Origin: Rhodococcus sp. ARC_M6
Lineage (GTDB): Bacteria > Actinomycetota > Actinomycetes > Mycobacteriales > Mycobacteriaceae
NCBI RefSeq assembly: GCF_022810305.1
Contig: NZ_JALGQH010000002.1
Coordinates: 310,001-374,000, forward strand
DNA: 64,000 nucleotides
Reading direction: 5' to 3'
The translations under genes and the position numbers were made by a program. Shown one piece after another: positions 26,404 through 34,953 of this stretch (positions within the stretch are counted from its first letter, which is position 1; each line of letters begins with the position of its first letter). A model generated the notes under the pieces. That model was not told the DNA's origin. It was given only the letters and a program-made list of their open reading frames with translations, and ran no database searches.

Positions 26404-26643
26404 TTACTCGCGCTCGAAGAGTCGGAGCCCGATCTGCGGCGGCGGCAAGGGCTCAGGCATCGGATCCGGTTCAGGAGTGGGTTCAGGCGGAAATGGCGGC
26501 GGGACAGGAGGTTCCGGCACTGGCCCCGGTTCCGGTGGATACGGTGGCGGAACGGGCGGAGTCGGAGGCACCGGCGGTTGAGGTACGGGTGGTTGAGGCA
26601 CCGGATAATGGCATGTCGCAAAGTCCGATATCAAAATTTTCAT
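26404..26643 (-). CDS. Proline-rich mini-protein
   Basis: A 79-aa frame: a short N-terminal part (MKILISDFATCHYP) followed by about 55 residues dominated by PVP, PPV and PEP repeats, ending in QIGLRLFERE. AGGAGG lies 8 nt before the ATG, one of the best Shine-Dalgarno sequences in the window, and a 16-bp palindrome lies just upstream. The polyproline runs would need EF-P to translate. No signal peptide is obvious; one cysteine (Cys11) is present. It could be a structural spacer, a secreted peptide precursor or a regulatory leader. I do not recognise a family. Confidence 0.5.
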   Translation of the reverse strand: MKILISDFATCHYPVPQPPVPQPPVPPTPPVPPPYPPEPGPVPEPPVPPPFPPEPTPEPDPMPEPLPPPQIGLRLFERE

Positions 26644-27147
26644 ATGCACTACCTCCTCTCGGAACCGAGGTCGGAATTCCGACCGCAGTATCAACGGTCC
26701 CTGACTTTCCGTATACCCATTGAACCGACAAACACTCGGCCCGACAGGCCGCGCATCGAACTTCCGAACAAACCGCCACCGACATCCGGTTTGACACGTA
26801 TCGCTACCGGTCACGGAGGACGTGCGTGCCGTGTAGCGCGTCTGCAAGTACTCTCGATAACCGGTACATTGCTACTGTCGGGTAACCTAGCGGGTCGGAG
26901 AGTAGGTCGTTATTATCGAGCACTGCCGAATGCTGTACATAGATCCACGAAAGTGACACGTTTCCGATCTACGAAAACGTCAACCAGCAGAGATGGTGAT
27001 ACTGCCCGGAGCTGCAGAAACAGCACGATCATTACGATTGATGCTCGCCATTCACCGGCGACCCGGATTCAGCTATCCCCTATGACTATCGACCAGCCCT
27101 GACGAGTGGAGTCGGGGCACCATGATGATCATCCGAAAGATGCGAAC
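26644..27147. other. Intergenic stretch of about 500 bp without a supported gene
   Basis: Open frames cross this stretch but show no family similarity or good start. It holds the ribosome binding site of the proline-rich gene (26652-26657 on the complement) and a perfect 16-bp palindrome GGTCGGAATTCCGACC at 26669-26684 that could be an operator. The rest is lower in GC than the flanks and shows no clear structure. Confidence 0.4.
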
Positions 27148-27396
27148 ATGACACCAGCCGACCATCGACGCCAAGCCGCGTCCATCGCCACCTACCTCGC
27201 TCAGTTCGAACGCACAGATCAACCCGGAACCACAGCATCGGATGATCGCCCCGGATATGCCGATCTCCCCGACACCGACCGCGATCGCCGGCACCACGAT
27301 TACCTCCTCGCCATGGAGCTGGCACAGACCACGGCACTTACCGACGAAGATGTTCACGCCCTCGATCAACTGCGCCGCCGCTATGGATTCCAGTGA
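27148..27396 (+). CDS. Small hypothetical protein
   Basis: An 82-aa hydrophilic protein with predicted helices at both ends (HRRQAASIATYLAQFE and TDEDVHALDQLRRRYGFQ) and an acidic middle. No family recognised. The ATG at 27148 has only a weak GAAAG upstream; an earlier ATG at 27106 is open but adds a His/Asp-rich stretch of low plausibility. Third-position GC and the absence of better frames on the opposite strand support coding. Confidence 0.45.
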   Translation: MTPADHRRQAASIATYLAQFERTDQPGTTASDDRPGYADLPDTDRDRRHHDYLLAMELAQTTALTDEDVHALDQLRRRYGFQ

Positions 27397-27440
27397 AGGT
27401 CATCTGACAGTCGTCACGACGGACAGCGCAACGCCTTCGA

Positions 27441-28113
27441 TCAGTGTGCCGCGAGAACCGTCTCGTCATCGCGATACCTCCACTTGGCACCAAGACGCCC
27501 AACTGCGTTGACCGCCAACGCCATCAAGGCCATAGCCACGGCGAGCACCACCATTCCGATGACCAACGACAGGTAACCCTGCTGCCTCGGGTCGAGGAAG
27601 GGATACGGATACCAGTCGACGATGGGTCCGCGAATCAAAGAGAAAATCCCGTAGGCGGCGGGAAATGCGAGCCACTTCAGCGCTTCCCCTTCGGACAACT
27701 TGCGCCGGGACGCATAGACGACCCAGTCGAGAAGCAGCACCAGAGGAAGTATTCGGTGCAGTGCGGCATTGATCCACGCGTCCTTGAGCATCACGTCGAC
27801 GTTTGCCAACAGCACCGCATAGACGATGCCGGTGATGACCATGTAGAGGGTGACTGCACCTCGGATCGACTGCCAGGTACGCGACTGCGGATCGCGAACC
27901 GCTCCCACGAGTAGGACGATCACCGCCAGAATGTTGCTTTCGATGGTGAAGTAGCTCAGATAATTCGTCAGCGAGAACCCGTCGGCGTTGCGGATCGGAA
28001 TCCACAAGAGCGCCGCGATGCGCGTAAATAGCGAAGGCCAGTCGAAGTGCACGCACAACAATCGGCGTCGACGCGGTCCTGTCGGATGCCCCATTAACCG
28101 TGTTTGTCGTCAC
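27441..28113 (-). pseudogene. Pr6Pr family membrane protein with an N-terminal frameshift
   Basis: The main frame ends at 27441 and encodes a six-helix Pr6Pr-type protein (NYLSYFTIESNILAV, NAALHRILPLVLLLDWV, YPYPFLDP). Its natural N-terminus appears in another frame: GTG 28113 begins TTNTVNGASDRTASTP and reaches VVRALRLAFAIYA, after which the homology jumps to FTRIAALLWIPI in the main frame. The junction lies near 28025-28035, and a one-base loss restores continuity. Either the gene is broken, or translation starts at ATG 28094 with an altered N-terminus, or the base call is wrong. Function of the family is unknown. Confidence 0.6.
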
Positions 28114-28184
28114 TGGTCGATGTTTTCACAACCCCGGACTCTGCGGGCAGGAGTTGCATACCTATTCGATAGGCTGTCGTCAGC

Positions 28185-31100
28185 ATGTCTACTACACCAC
28201 CGGTCCCGCTCTCGCCCCGACGCAGTGACCTCAAGAACGCACTGACACAGGTCTCCCTGCGTGACGAGAATCGACTCCGTCGCACACTCGACCGTGCCCG
28301 CACCCCGGACGCCTTGGCAGCGGTGGCCACCGAGATAGAAAAGGCTCGCGCTCGACTGAGCACCCGCGCCGCCGGTGTGCCCGCAATCTCGTACCCCGAA
28401 TCGCTGCCCGTCAGCCAGCGCAAGGACGACATCGCTCGCGCGATCGCCGAAAACCAGGTCGTGATCGTGGCCGGCGAAACAGGTTCCGGCAAAACAACCC
28501 AGATCCCCAAGATCTGCCTCGAACTGGGCCGCGGAGTTCGCGGGCTCATCGGCCATACCCAGCCTCGACGCATCGCCGCACGTACCGTCGCCGAACGTAT
28601 CGCCGAGGAACTCGACACAGAACTCGGCGACGCCGTCGGCTACACGGTGCGATTCACCGATCAGGTGTCCGACCGCACCTACGTGAAACTGATGACGGAC
28701 GGCATTCTGCTCGCGGAGATTCAGCGCGATCGGATGCTGCGTCGCTACGACACGCTGATTATCGACGAGGCTCACGAACGTAGCCTCAACATCGACTTCA
28801 TTCTCGGATACCTGGCGCAACTACTCCCCCGTCGACCTGATCTCAAGGTCATCATCACGTCGGCAACCATCGATCCCCAGCGTTTTGCCGAGCACTTTGC
28901 CGTCGACGGCAACCCCGCGCCCATCGTCGAGGTGTCCGGCCGCACGTTCCCCGTGGAAATGCGTTACCGGCCACTGACTGTCGAGTCCGGTGACATCAGC
29001 TACGACCGAGATCCCGTAGACGCAGTCTGCGAGGCCGTCGACGAACTCAGCGCCGAAGGCGAGGGCGACATCCTCGTCTTCCTCTCGGGCGAACGCGAGA
29101 TTCGCGACACTGCAGATGCACTGCGCGACAAACGGTTACGCAACACCGAAATTGTTCCGCTCTATGCGCGGCTGTCCGCCGCCGAGCAGCACAAGGTGTT
29201 CTCAGCCCATACCGGCCGACGAGTTGTCCTGGCCACCAACGTCGCCGAAACATCGCTCACTGTTCCCGGAATTCGCTACGTTGTCGATCCTGGTACGGCG
29301 CGCATCTCGCGATACTCGGTACGTACCAAAGTGCAGAGACTGCCCATCGAGCCGATTTCCCAGGCGTCGGCGCGCCAGCGATCCGGCCGCTGTGGTCGTG
29401 TGGCCGAGGGCATCTGCATTCGCCTGTATTCCGAAGAAGACTTCGAATCACGGCCGGCATTCACCGAACCCGAAATTCTTCGCACCAATCTGGCGTCGGT
29501 CATCCTGCAGATGACGGCGCTGGGCCTTGGAGACATCGCCGCCTTCCCGTTTGTCGAACCGCCGGATTCGCGGGCGATCAAGGACGGAATCGGGCTACTC
29601 GAAGAACTCGGCGCCATCGCGCGGGGCTCCGATGCAACCCATCCGGAACTCACTCCCATCGGACGTGAACTCGCACAGATCCCCGTCGACCCACGCATGG
29701 CGCGAATGTTGGTGGAAGCCAAGACAAACGGCTGCTTGCACGAAACATTGGTTATCGTCGCGGCGTTGTCCATCCAGGATGTGCGTGAGCGCCCAGCTGA
29801 ATTCCAGCAGGCCGCCGACGAAAAACATGCCCGCTTCGCTGTCGAGAATTCCGACTTCCTCGCATACCTGAAGCTGTGGGACTATGTCCGCGATCAGCGA
29901 AACGATCTGTCTTCCAGCCAGTTCCGCAAGATGTGCCGAAACGAATTCCTGCACTGGCTACGCATCCGCGAATGGCAGGACCTGCACGGTCAACTCCGTC
30001 AGATCACGCGTGGACTCGGATGGACCGTCAACGACGCACCCGCCGGCGAGAACGCAATTCACCAGTCGCTGCTGGCCGGATTGCTCTCCCATATCGGACT
30101 TCGCGAAGGCGAGAAGCGTGACTACCTGGGCGCTCGGGGAAGCCGCTTCGCGATCTTCCCCGGTTCCGGCCTGTTCAAGAAGCCACCGCGCTGGGTGATG
30201 GCCGCCGAACTGGTGGAAACGTCGCGGTTGTGGGCTCGCATGTCCGCCCGCATCGAACCGGAGTGGGCCGAGAAGCTCGCGCCGCACCTGGTCAAACGCA
30301 CCTACTCCGAACCACATTGGTCCTCCAAACGCGGTTCCGCGATGGCGTACGAGCGAGTCACTCTGTACGGCGTCCCCCTCGTCACGGGCCGCGCTGTCAC
30401 CTACTCCTCGATCGACCCGGAAATCTCGCGGGAACTGTTCATCCGCCATGCCTTGGTACAGGGCGAATGGACTACCCAGCACGCGTTCTTCCACGAAAAC
30501 CGAGCACTGCTCGACAACGTCGAAGAACTCGAGAACCGAGCGCGCCGACGCGACATTCTGGTTGACGACGAGACACTCTACGAGTTCTACGACTCCCGTA
30601 TCGGTGAGGAAGCCGTTTCTGCACGCCATTTCGACAAGTGGTGGAAAACTGCGCGCCGAAAAGATCCCAACCTCCTGACGTTCACGCCGGAAACCGTCGT
30701 GAACTCCGATGCTGCAACGGTTTTGGGGGGCGAGTTCCCCGACGCCTGGCGCCAGGGCGATATGAAGCTGCCGCTCACCTATCAGTTCGAACCCGGCAAG
30801 GATGACGACGGAGTCACCGCACACATCCCCGTCGGCCTACTCGCGCAACTCCAGCCCGTCGGGTTCGATTGGCTGGTACCGGGTATGCGCGTCGACCTCG
30901 TCACGGCGTTGATCAAGACACTGCCCAAGAACGTCCGACGCCAGGTTGTGCCGGCACCGGACTATGCAAGCGCCGCACTCGCGTCGATCAAGCCCCGCTC
31001 CGAACCGCTACTCACGGCAATGGCCCGAGAACTCTCCCGCCTCGGCGGAGTGCACATCGAATCCAAGGACTTCGATCCGAGCGCACTGCCGGATCATCTG

Positions 31101-32090
31101 CGGATGACTTTCGTAGTCGAAGACGAATCAGGCCAGGTACTGGCCAAGGGCAAAGATCTGGCGGAGCTCCGACGCACACTCGCTCCGCGCGTCCAGAAGG
31201 AAGTTGCCAAGGCCGCCACCGGAACCGAACGAGCAGCTGCAGCGGTGTGGACGTCCGAAACCTTGGGTGCCCTGGAACCCACCATCACCCGAAAGATCGG
31301 CGGCCAACAGGTCACCGGATATCCAGCATTGGTTCCCGAAAACGGTGGCGTGGCAGTTCGCGTCCTCAGTACCCCTGCGGCGCAAGCTCAGTCGATGCGC
31401 GACGGGTCCCGCGCTTTGCTCCTCGCAGCGGTGCCGACGCAACTCAAAGCTGTTACTTCTGGGCTCTCCAATACGCATCGACTCCTGCTGGGCCAGAACC
31501 CGGACGGAAGCCTCGAAGCATTGGTCGAAGATTGCCGAGTCGCCGCTGCCAACGAGATCATCGCGGCCAAGGGTGGACCGGTGCGCACACCCGACGCATT
31601 CGACGCACTCGTCAAAGTCGCGCGATCAGAACTGGCAGGACGCGTGTCCGCGATACTGCGCATGATCGTGCCGATCCTCGAACAGTCGCACCGCTTGAAC
31701 GTGGTTCTCCACCGTTCAAGCGGTGAACCCGCCGAAGACGTTCGCGAGCAACTGAAGTCGCTCCTCTTCCCCGGCTTTGTCGCCGAACTGGGTTCAGCGC
31801 GACTGCGCGAGCTACCCCGCTACCTGGCAGCAGCTACATTCCGACTCGAAGCCCTACCTGCCAGTGCAACTCGCGACCAGCAAGCCATGGACGTGCTCGA
31901 CCGCGTTTACGCTGCCTACGACCGACTACTCAACTCACTACCCGAAGAGCGTCGTACTGCCCGAGATGTCGATGCCATCTCATGGATGATCGAAGAACTT
32001 CGGGTGAGCCTGTTTGCACAATCGTTGGGAACGCCTACACCGATCTCCGAGAAGCGGGTCCTGAAGGCGATCGAGTCGATCAAACGATGA
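28185..32090 (+). CDS. hrpA: ATP-dependent RNA helicase HrpA
   Basis: A full-length 1301-aa DEAH-box helicase. Motif I GETGSGKTTQ is at residues 97-106, followed by TQPRRIAART, DEAHERS, TSATI and QRSGRCGRV. The HA2/OB modules come next, then the long HrpA-specific DUF3418 C-terminal half (HPWITE is absent; PLTYQFEPG and HIPVGLL are seen). HrpA resolves stalled or collided ribosomes in E. coli and mycobacterial homologues are non-essential. TAGGCT at 28170-28175 lies 9 nt before the ATG, so the mRNA may have a very short leader. It is divergent from the Pr6Pr gene. Confidence 0.96.
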   Translation: MSTTPPVPLSPRRSDLKNALTQVSLRDENRLRRTLDRARTPDALAAVATEIEKARARLSTRAAGVPAISYPESLPVSQRKDDIARAIAENQVVIVAGETGSGKTTQIPKICLELGRGVRGLIGHTQPRRIAARTVAERIAEELDTELGDAVGYTVRFTDQVSDRTYVKLMTDGILLAEIQRDRMLRRYDTLIIDEAHERSLNIDFILGYLAQLLPRRPDLKVIITSATIDPQRFAEHFAVDGNPAPIVEVSGRTFPVEMRYRPLTVESGDISYDRDPVDAVCEAVDELSAEGEGDILVFLSGEREIRDTADALRDKRLRNTEIVPLYARLSAAEQHKVFSAHTGRRVVLATNVAETSLTVPGIRYVVDPGTARISRYSVRTKVQRLPIEPISQASARQRSGRCGRVAEGICIRLYSEEDFESRPAFTEPEILRTNLASVILQMTALGLGDIAAFPFVEPPDSRAIKDGIGLLEELGAIARGSDATHPELTPIGRELAQIPVDPRMARMLVEAKTNGCLHETLVIVAALSIQDVRERPAEFQQAADEKHARFAVENSDFLAYLKLWDYVRDQRNDLSSSQFRKMCRNEFLHWLRIREWQDLHGQLRQITRGLGWTVNDAPAGENAIHQSLLAGLLSHIGLREGEKRDYLGARGSRFAIFPGSGLFKKPPRWVMAAELVETSRLWARMSARIEPEWAEKLAPHLVKRTYSEPHWSSKRGSAMAYERVTLYGVPLVTGRAVTYSSIDPEISRELFIRHALVQGEWTTQHAFFHENRALLDNVEELENRARRRDILVDDETLYEFYDSRIGEEAVSARHFDKWWKTARRKDPNLLTFTPETVVNSDAATVLGGEFPDAWRQGDMKLPLTYQFEPGKDDDGVTAHIPVGLLAQLQPVGFDWLVPGMRVDLVTALIKTLPKNVRRQVVPAPDYASAALASIKPRSEPLLTAMARELSRLGGVHIESKDFDPSALPDHLRMTFVVEDESGQVLAKGKDLAELRRTLAPRVQKEVAKAATGTERAAAAVWTSETLGALEPTITRKIGGQQVTGYPALVPENGGVAVRVLSTPAAQAQSMRDGSRALLLAAVPTQLKAVTSGLSNTHRLLLGQNPDGSLEALVEDCRVAAANEIIAAKGGPVRTPDAFDALVKVARSELAGRVSAILRMIVPILEQSHRLNVVLHRSSGEPAEDVREQLKSLLFPGFVAELGSARLRELPRYLAAATFRLEALPASATRDQQAMDVLDRVYAAYDRLLNSLPEERRTARDVDAISWMIEELRVSLFAQSLGTPTPISEKRVLKAIESIKR

Positions 32091-32098
32091 TCGTCGGT

Positions 32099-32206
32099 TC
32101 AGATGACGTTCACGTTTGTCACTGAGCCACCAATTGTCGTGACAGTGTTGGCAAAGCCCGTTGTGACCAGACTGTTGAGAACTGCGATGATTCCGTTCAA
32201 GGGCAT
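32099..32206 (-). CDS. Possible 35-residue hydrophobic peptide
   Basis: A short frame convergent with hrpA: ATG 32206 preceded by GGAGG at a 4-nt spacing and ending in TGA at 32099. The product starts MPLNGIIAVLNSL and ends GGSVTNVNVI; it is neutral, Val/Thr/Asn-rich and amphipathic, like small membrane-active or porin-like peptides of Corynebacteriales, though no family match can be claimed. The good ribosome binding site is the main support. It could be chance. Confidence 0.35.
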   Translation of the reverse strand: MPLNGIIAVLNSLVTTGFANTVTTIGGSVTNVNVI

Positions 32207-32359
32207 AACGCCTCCGTAACGATAACTATCGGTTGACGATCCGAGGGGCACGAAACCAACTCGAACCGCTGAACGTACCCGCCGAGCGTATGCCCCTGCG
32301 GGCTTCAGATTCGGGCAAAACGCATTTTTGTGCCCGGAGCGTTATCTAAGTAGCGGGCC

Positions 32360-32860
32360 TCAATCGACAGCGGAGACGGCTTCTTCGCCGGGCTTCTTCA
32401 CGGTTTCCCGATTCTGCGCATGCTCCCGCATGTCGGTGATCTCGCGTTCGAAATCTTCGGCCGAGCTGAAGGATTTGTAGACCGACGCAAACCGGAGGTA
32501 TGCGACCTCGTCGAGATTGCGTAGTGGGTCGAGAATGGCAAGTCCTACTTCATTACTCGGGATCTCTGCGGAACCCGAAGAGCGCACGGCATCTTCGACC
32601 TGCTGTGCCAACAGATTCAATGAATCGTTGTCGACCTGACGACCCTGGCACGCTCGACGCACACCCTTGACGACCTTCTCACGACTGAAGGGTTCGGTGA
32701 CGCCACTGCGCTTGACTACCGACAGCACTGCTGTTTCCACCGTCGTAAAACGCCGACCGCATTCGGGACAGGACCGCCGACGGCGAATTGCCTGCCCTTC
32801 ATCCGCCTCACGCGAGTCGACCACTCGGGAGTCAGGGTGTCGGCAGAACGGGCAATGCAT
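32360..32860 (-). CDS. nrdR: Transcriptional repressor NrdR
   Basis: The 166-aa regulator of ribonucleotide reductase genes. The N-terminal zinc ribbon has Cys3, Cys6, Cys31 and Cys34 (HCPFC and SCPECG), followed by the ATP-cone ([23 protein letters not shown]) that reads ATP/dATP. The start at ATG 32860 restores family length; the frame open to 32965 is not homologous. The neighbouring LysM protein and divergent lexA reproduce the nrdR-divS/chiZ-lexA arrangement of Corynebacteriales, linking dNTP supply to SOS control. Confidence 0.96.
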   Translation of the reverse strand: MHCPFCRHPDSRVVDSREADEGQAIRRRRSCPECGRRFTTVETAVLSVVKRSGVTEPFSREKVVKGVRRACQGRQVDNDSLNLLAQQVEDAVRSSGSAEIPSNEVGLAILDPLRNLDEVAYLRFASVYKSFSSAEDFEREITDMREHAQNRETVKKPGEEAVSAVD

Positions 32861-33060
32861 CGTTGTTCCTTTTGTGTTGCCGACATGGCCGCCATTCCGA
32901 TTCCCTACCACTGCAAATCTTCCGACGATTCGCAGAGCAGACACGCGGGCACAACGCGACCACACGGAGTGGTGTGACTGTCAAGCCCACAGCTTACTCG
33001 TACTCGACGAAATCGATTTCATGCACGCCGACCCCGATCGAACACTCCAGCCGTCCGACA

Positions 33061-33756
33061 TCAACGACCCTGCGCCACCGGAACAATCAGGGTCTGACCA
33101 ACGCTCAGCTTCGAATTCGACATTGCATTGAGGTCCATGATCCGATCGATCACCGTGCCTGCAGATTGCCCTGGCGCTACCTGAGCGGCGATGTCGCTGA
33201 GCGTCTCCCCCGCAGCAACCCGAACCACGCCCGTCTCGTCGACCTGACCTGAAACCCCACCCACGGACACGGAGGCAAGGCCCACCAAACCCAGTACCGC
33301 TACCGCCGTCAGCAGCACACCCAAAACCATGCTCCGCCAACCTACGTCAACGAAATCGACAACGTGGGGTGCGCGCGACACGCCTACCCGATTGCGGTGT
33401 TCGAAATTGCCGCCCTGGGGTCGCACGCTGTCCACATCACGCTCGAACCGGCGATCCACGACAAAGTTCCGACCACTTTCGCGAGTACTGTCGCGGCGCT
33501 CGCGAATGTGTGATACCTCGCGGCGCACTCGGTACGGCATCACGCCGACGGCCACGTCATAGGGCGCGGCGTCATAGAACGATGCGTGATATTTCGGCAC
33601 CGCGGCAGAGTTCCGACCAGCGTTCCCCGATGCTGTGCCGTAGCCGGGCCGAACATCACAATCGAATGCTGCGTACTTCAGTTCTGCGTCATCGAACACT
33701 TCATTCTTCAGTGCCGTTTCATCGAACACTTCATTCTTCAGTGCTGCGTTGCCCAT
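33061..33756 (-). CDS. LysM membrane protein, DivS/ChiZ-type SOS cell-division modulator
   Basis: The 231-aa protein has a cytoplasmic N-terminal part, one transmembrane helix (GWRSMVLGVLLTAVAVLGLVGLASV, about residues 138-160) and a C-terminal LysM peptidoglycan-binding domain (VAAGETLSDIAAQVAPGQS...VGQTLIVPV). This is the layout of C. glutamicum DivS and mycobacterial Rv2719c (ChiZ), which halt division in the SOS response. It shares its upstream region and three LexA boxes with lexA. ATG 33756 lies 5 nt after GGAGG. The first 30 residues are a tandem repeat (ALKNEVFDE, ALKNEVFDD, ELKYAAFD) not expected in the family, so the N-terminus has been lengthened by DNA repeats. Confidence 0.85.
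   Translation of the reverse strand: MGNAALKNEVFDETALKNEVFDDAELKYAAFDCDVRPGYGTASGNAGRNSAAVPKYHASFYDAAPYDVAVGVMPYRVRREVSHIRERRDSTRESGRNFVVDRRFERDVDSVRPQGGNFEHRNRVGVSRAPHVVDFVDVGWRSMVLGVLLTAVAVLGLVGLASVSVGGVSGQVDETGVVRVAAGETLSDIAAQVAPGQSAGTVIDRIMDLNAMSNSKLSVGQTLIVPVAQGR
33661..33750. repeat. Three 30-bp tandem repeats in the 5' end of the LysM gene
   Basis: Units start at 33661, 33691 and 33721. The second and third share ATCGAACACTTCATTCTTCA followed by GTGC; the first is diverged. Each encodes ten residues, so copy-number change keeps the frame. Confidence 0.85.
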
Positions 33757-33803
33757 CATGACCTCCGCGGATCTACACCGACCGATTCGGACCTGCCAAC
33801 GAT

Positions 33804-33835
33804 TCGAACCTGCGTTCGATGGAACGCATGTTCGA
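33804..33835. promoter_or_regulatory. Two adjoining LexA (SOS) boxes
   Basis: TCGAACCTGCGTTCGA (33804-33819) is a perfect match to the actinobacterial SOS consensus TCGAAC-N4-GTTCGA. It is followed directly by TGGAACGCATGTTCGA (33820-33835), which has one mismatch. They lie 48 bp upstream of the LysM gene start and should repress it, and possibly lexA. Confidence 0.9.
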
Positions 33836-33884
33836 ATTTCTACCACGTTCGTCCGACAAAGTCTCGCGTTTCCAGCGACACGTC

Positions 33885-33900
33885 TCGAACAGATGTTTGA
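33885..33900. promoter_or_regulatory. Third LexA (SOS) box, lexA side
   Basis: TCGAACAGATGTTTGA matches the SOS consensus with one mismatch in the right arm. It lies about 230 bp before the lexA start and probably controls the lexA promoter. Confidence 0.8.
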
Positions 33901-34010
33901 AACCCTGAGCAAATAGAGATAGATTCGTGTCAGAGCACACAGCACGATCCCTGAGCGACTTCTACGTGCTGACGCTGATTTGATCAGGACCTACCGATAA
34001 GCAACGCCGC

Positions 34011-34095
34011 ACCACCCAGAACTCCGCACCACCTAGAACACAGCACCACCTAGAACACAGCACGACCCAGAACACAGCACGACCCAGAACACAGC
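34011..34095 (+). repeat. 17-bp tandem repeat array upstream of lexA
   Basis: Five units of 17 bp with consensus ACSACCYAGAACACAGC run head to tail, with two pairs identical and a partial sixth unit to 34110. The array has almost no G on the plus strand apart from AGAAC and AGC, so the RNA should be unstructured. It lies between the LexA boxes and the lexA start codon, most likely in the 5' leader. Confidence 0.92.
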
Positions 34096-34130
34096 ACGAC
34101 CAAACACCGCAGACACGGAGGCACAACGCC

Positions 34131-34856
34131 ATGAAGGACGATCGCTCCACAAGTGCCGCAACGGCAGGAGTTACCGCGACGTCAGCCGAGTCGCTCACTC
34201 CACGGCAGCGCCGTGTTCTCGAAGTCATTCGCGAATCGGTGACCGAACGCGGTTACCCGCCGAGCATTCGTGAGATCGGCGACGCCGTCGGGCTTACCTC
34301 GACGTCGTCGGTGGCACATCAGCTGCGCACACTCGAGCGCAAGGGGTTCATTCGCCGCGATCCCAATCGTCCCCGAGCAGTTGATGTTCGAGGGCTCGAC
34401 GAGGTTGCCGCCGATACTGCCATTGCATCGGTGACCAAGCACTCGTCGGAGATCCGCAACAGCACGGGCGATCCACTTCCCGAGCCGGCCTTTGTGCCCG
34501 TACTCGGTCGGATCGCAGCTGGTGGGCCGATCCTTGCAGAAGAAGCCGTCGAAGACGTGTTTCCGCTCCCCCGTGAATTGGTGGGCCAGGGCTCACTGTT
34601 CATGCTGAAGGTCGTCGGAGAGTCGATGATCGACGCCGCGATCTGCGACGGCGACTGGGTAGTCGTCCGTCAGCAGAATGTTGCCGAGAACGGTGACATC
34701 GTTGCGGCCATGATCGACGGCGAGGCCACGGTCAAGACATTCAAGCGGGTCAAGAAGGATGTTTGGCTGATGCCCCACAATCCGATGTTCGAGCCGATTT
34801 CCGGAAACAACGCAGTCATCATGGGCAAGGTCGTCACCGTTATGCGAAAGATCTGA
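34131..34856 (+). CDS. lexA: SOS repressor LexA
   Basis: A 241-aa repressor with an N-terminal winged helix ([28 protein letters not shown]) and a C-terminal S24 autoprotease. The scissile bond is Ala130-Gly131 (RIAAGGPIL), and the catalytic pair is Ser165 (VGESMIDA) and Lys202 (EATVKTF). GGAGG precedes the ATG at a 9-nt spacing. The long leader contains the 17-bp repeat array, and three LexA boxes lie further upstream, so autoregulation is expected. A hairpin terminator follows. Confidence 0.97.
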   Translation: MKDDRSTSAATAGVTATSAESLTPRQRRVLEVIRESVTERGYPPSIREIGDAVGLTSTSSVAHQLRTLERKGFIRRDPNRPRAVDVRGLDEVAADTAIASVTKHSSEIRNSTGDPLPEPAFVPVLGRIAAGGPILAEEAVEDVFPLPRELVGQGSLFMLKVVGESMIDAAICDGDWVVVRQQNVAENGDIVAAMIDGEATVKTFKRVKKDVWLMPHNPMFEPISGNNAVIMGKVVTVMRKI

Positions 34857-34883
34857 CGCTTCCCGAGATCGAATAGCAAGATG

Positions 34884-34925
34884 CAACGACGCGGGCCCTG
34901 GCTGATGCCGGGGCCCGCGTCGTTG
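34884..34925. terminator. Bidirectional hairpin terminator between lexA and the acyl-CoA dehydrogenase gene
   Basis: A perfect 15-bp GC-rich stem pairs CAACGACGCGGGCCC (34884-34898) with GGGCCCGCGTCGTTG (34911-34925), with a 12-nt loop. It lies between convergent genes. Confidence 0.9.
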
Positions 34926-34953
34926 TGGTTCTGCGATCTGAAGTTCTGCGCAA

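Noticed and set aside
26346-26723. 125-codon plus-strand frame opposite the proline-rich gene
   Set aside because: It has no ribosome binding site and overlaps the end of the small membrane gene; the minus frame has AGGAGG at good spacing.
34011-34110. Possible CRISPR array
   Set aside because: Repeats of 17 bp are directly adjacent with no spacers and no cas genes; it is a simple tandem repeat.
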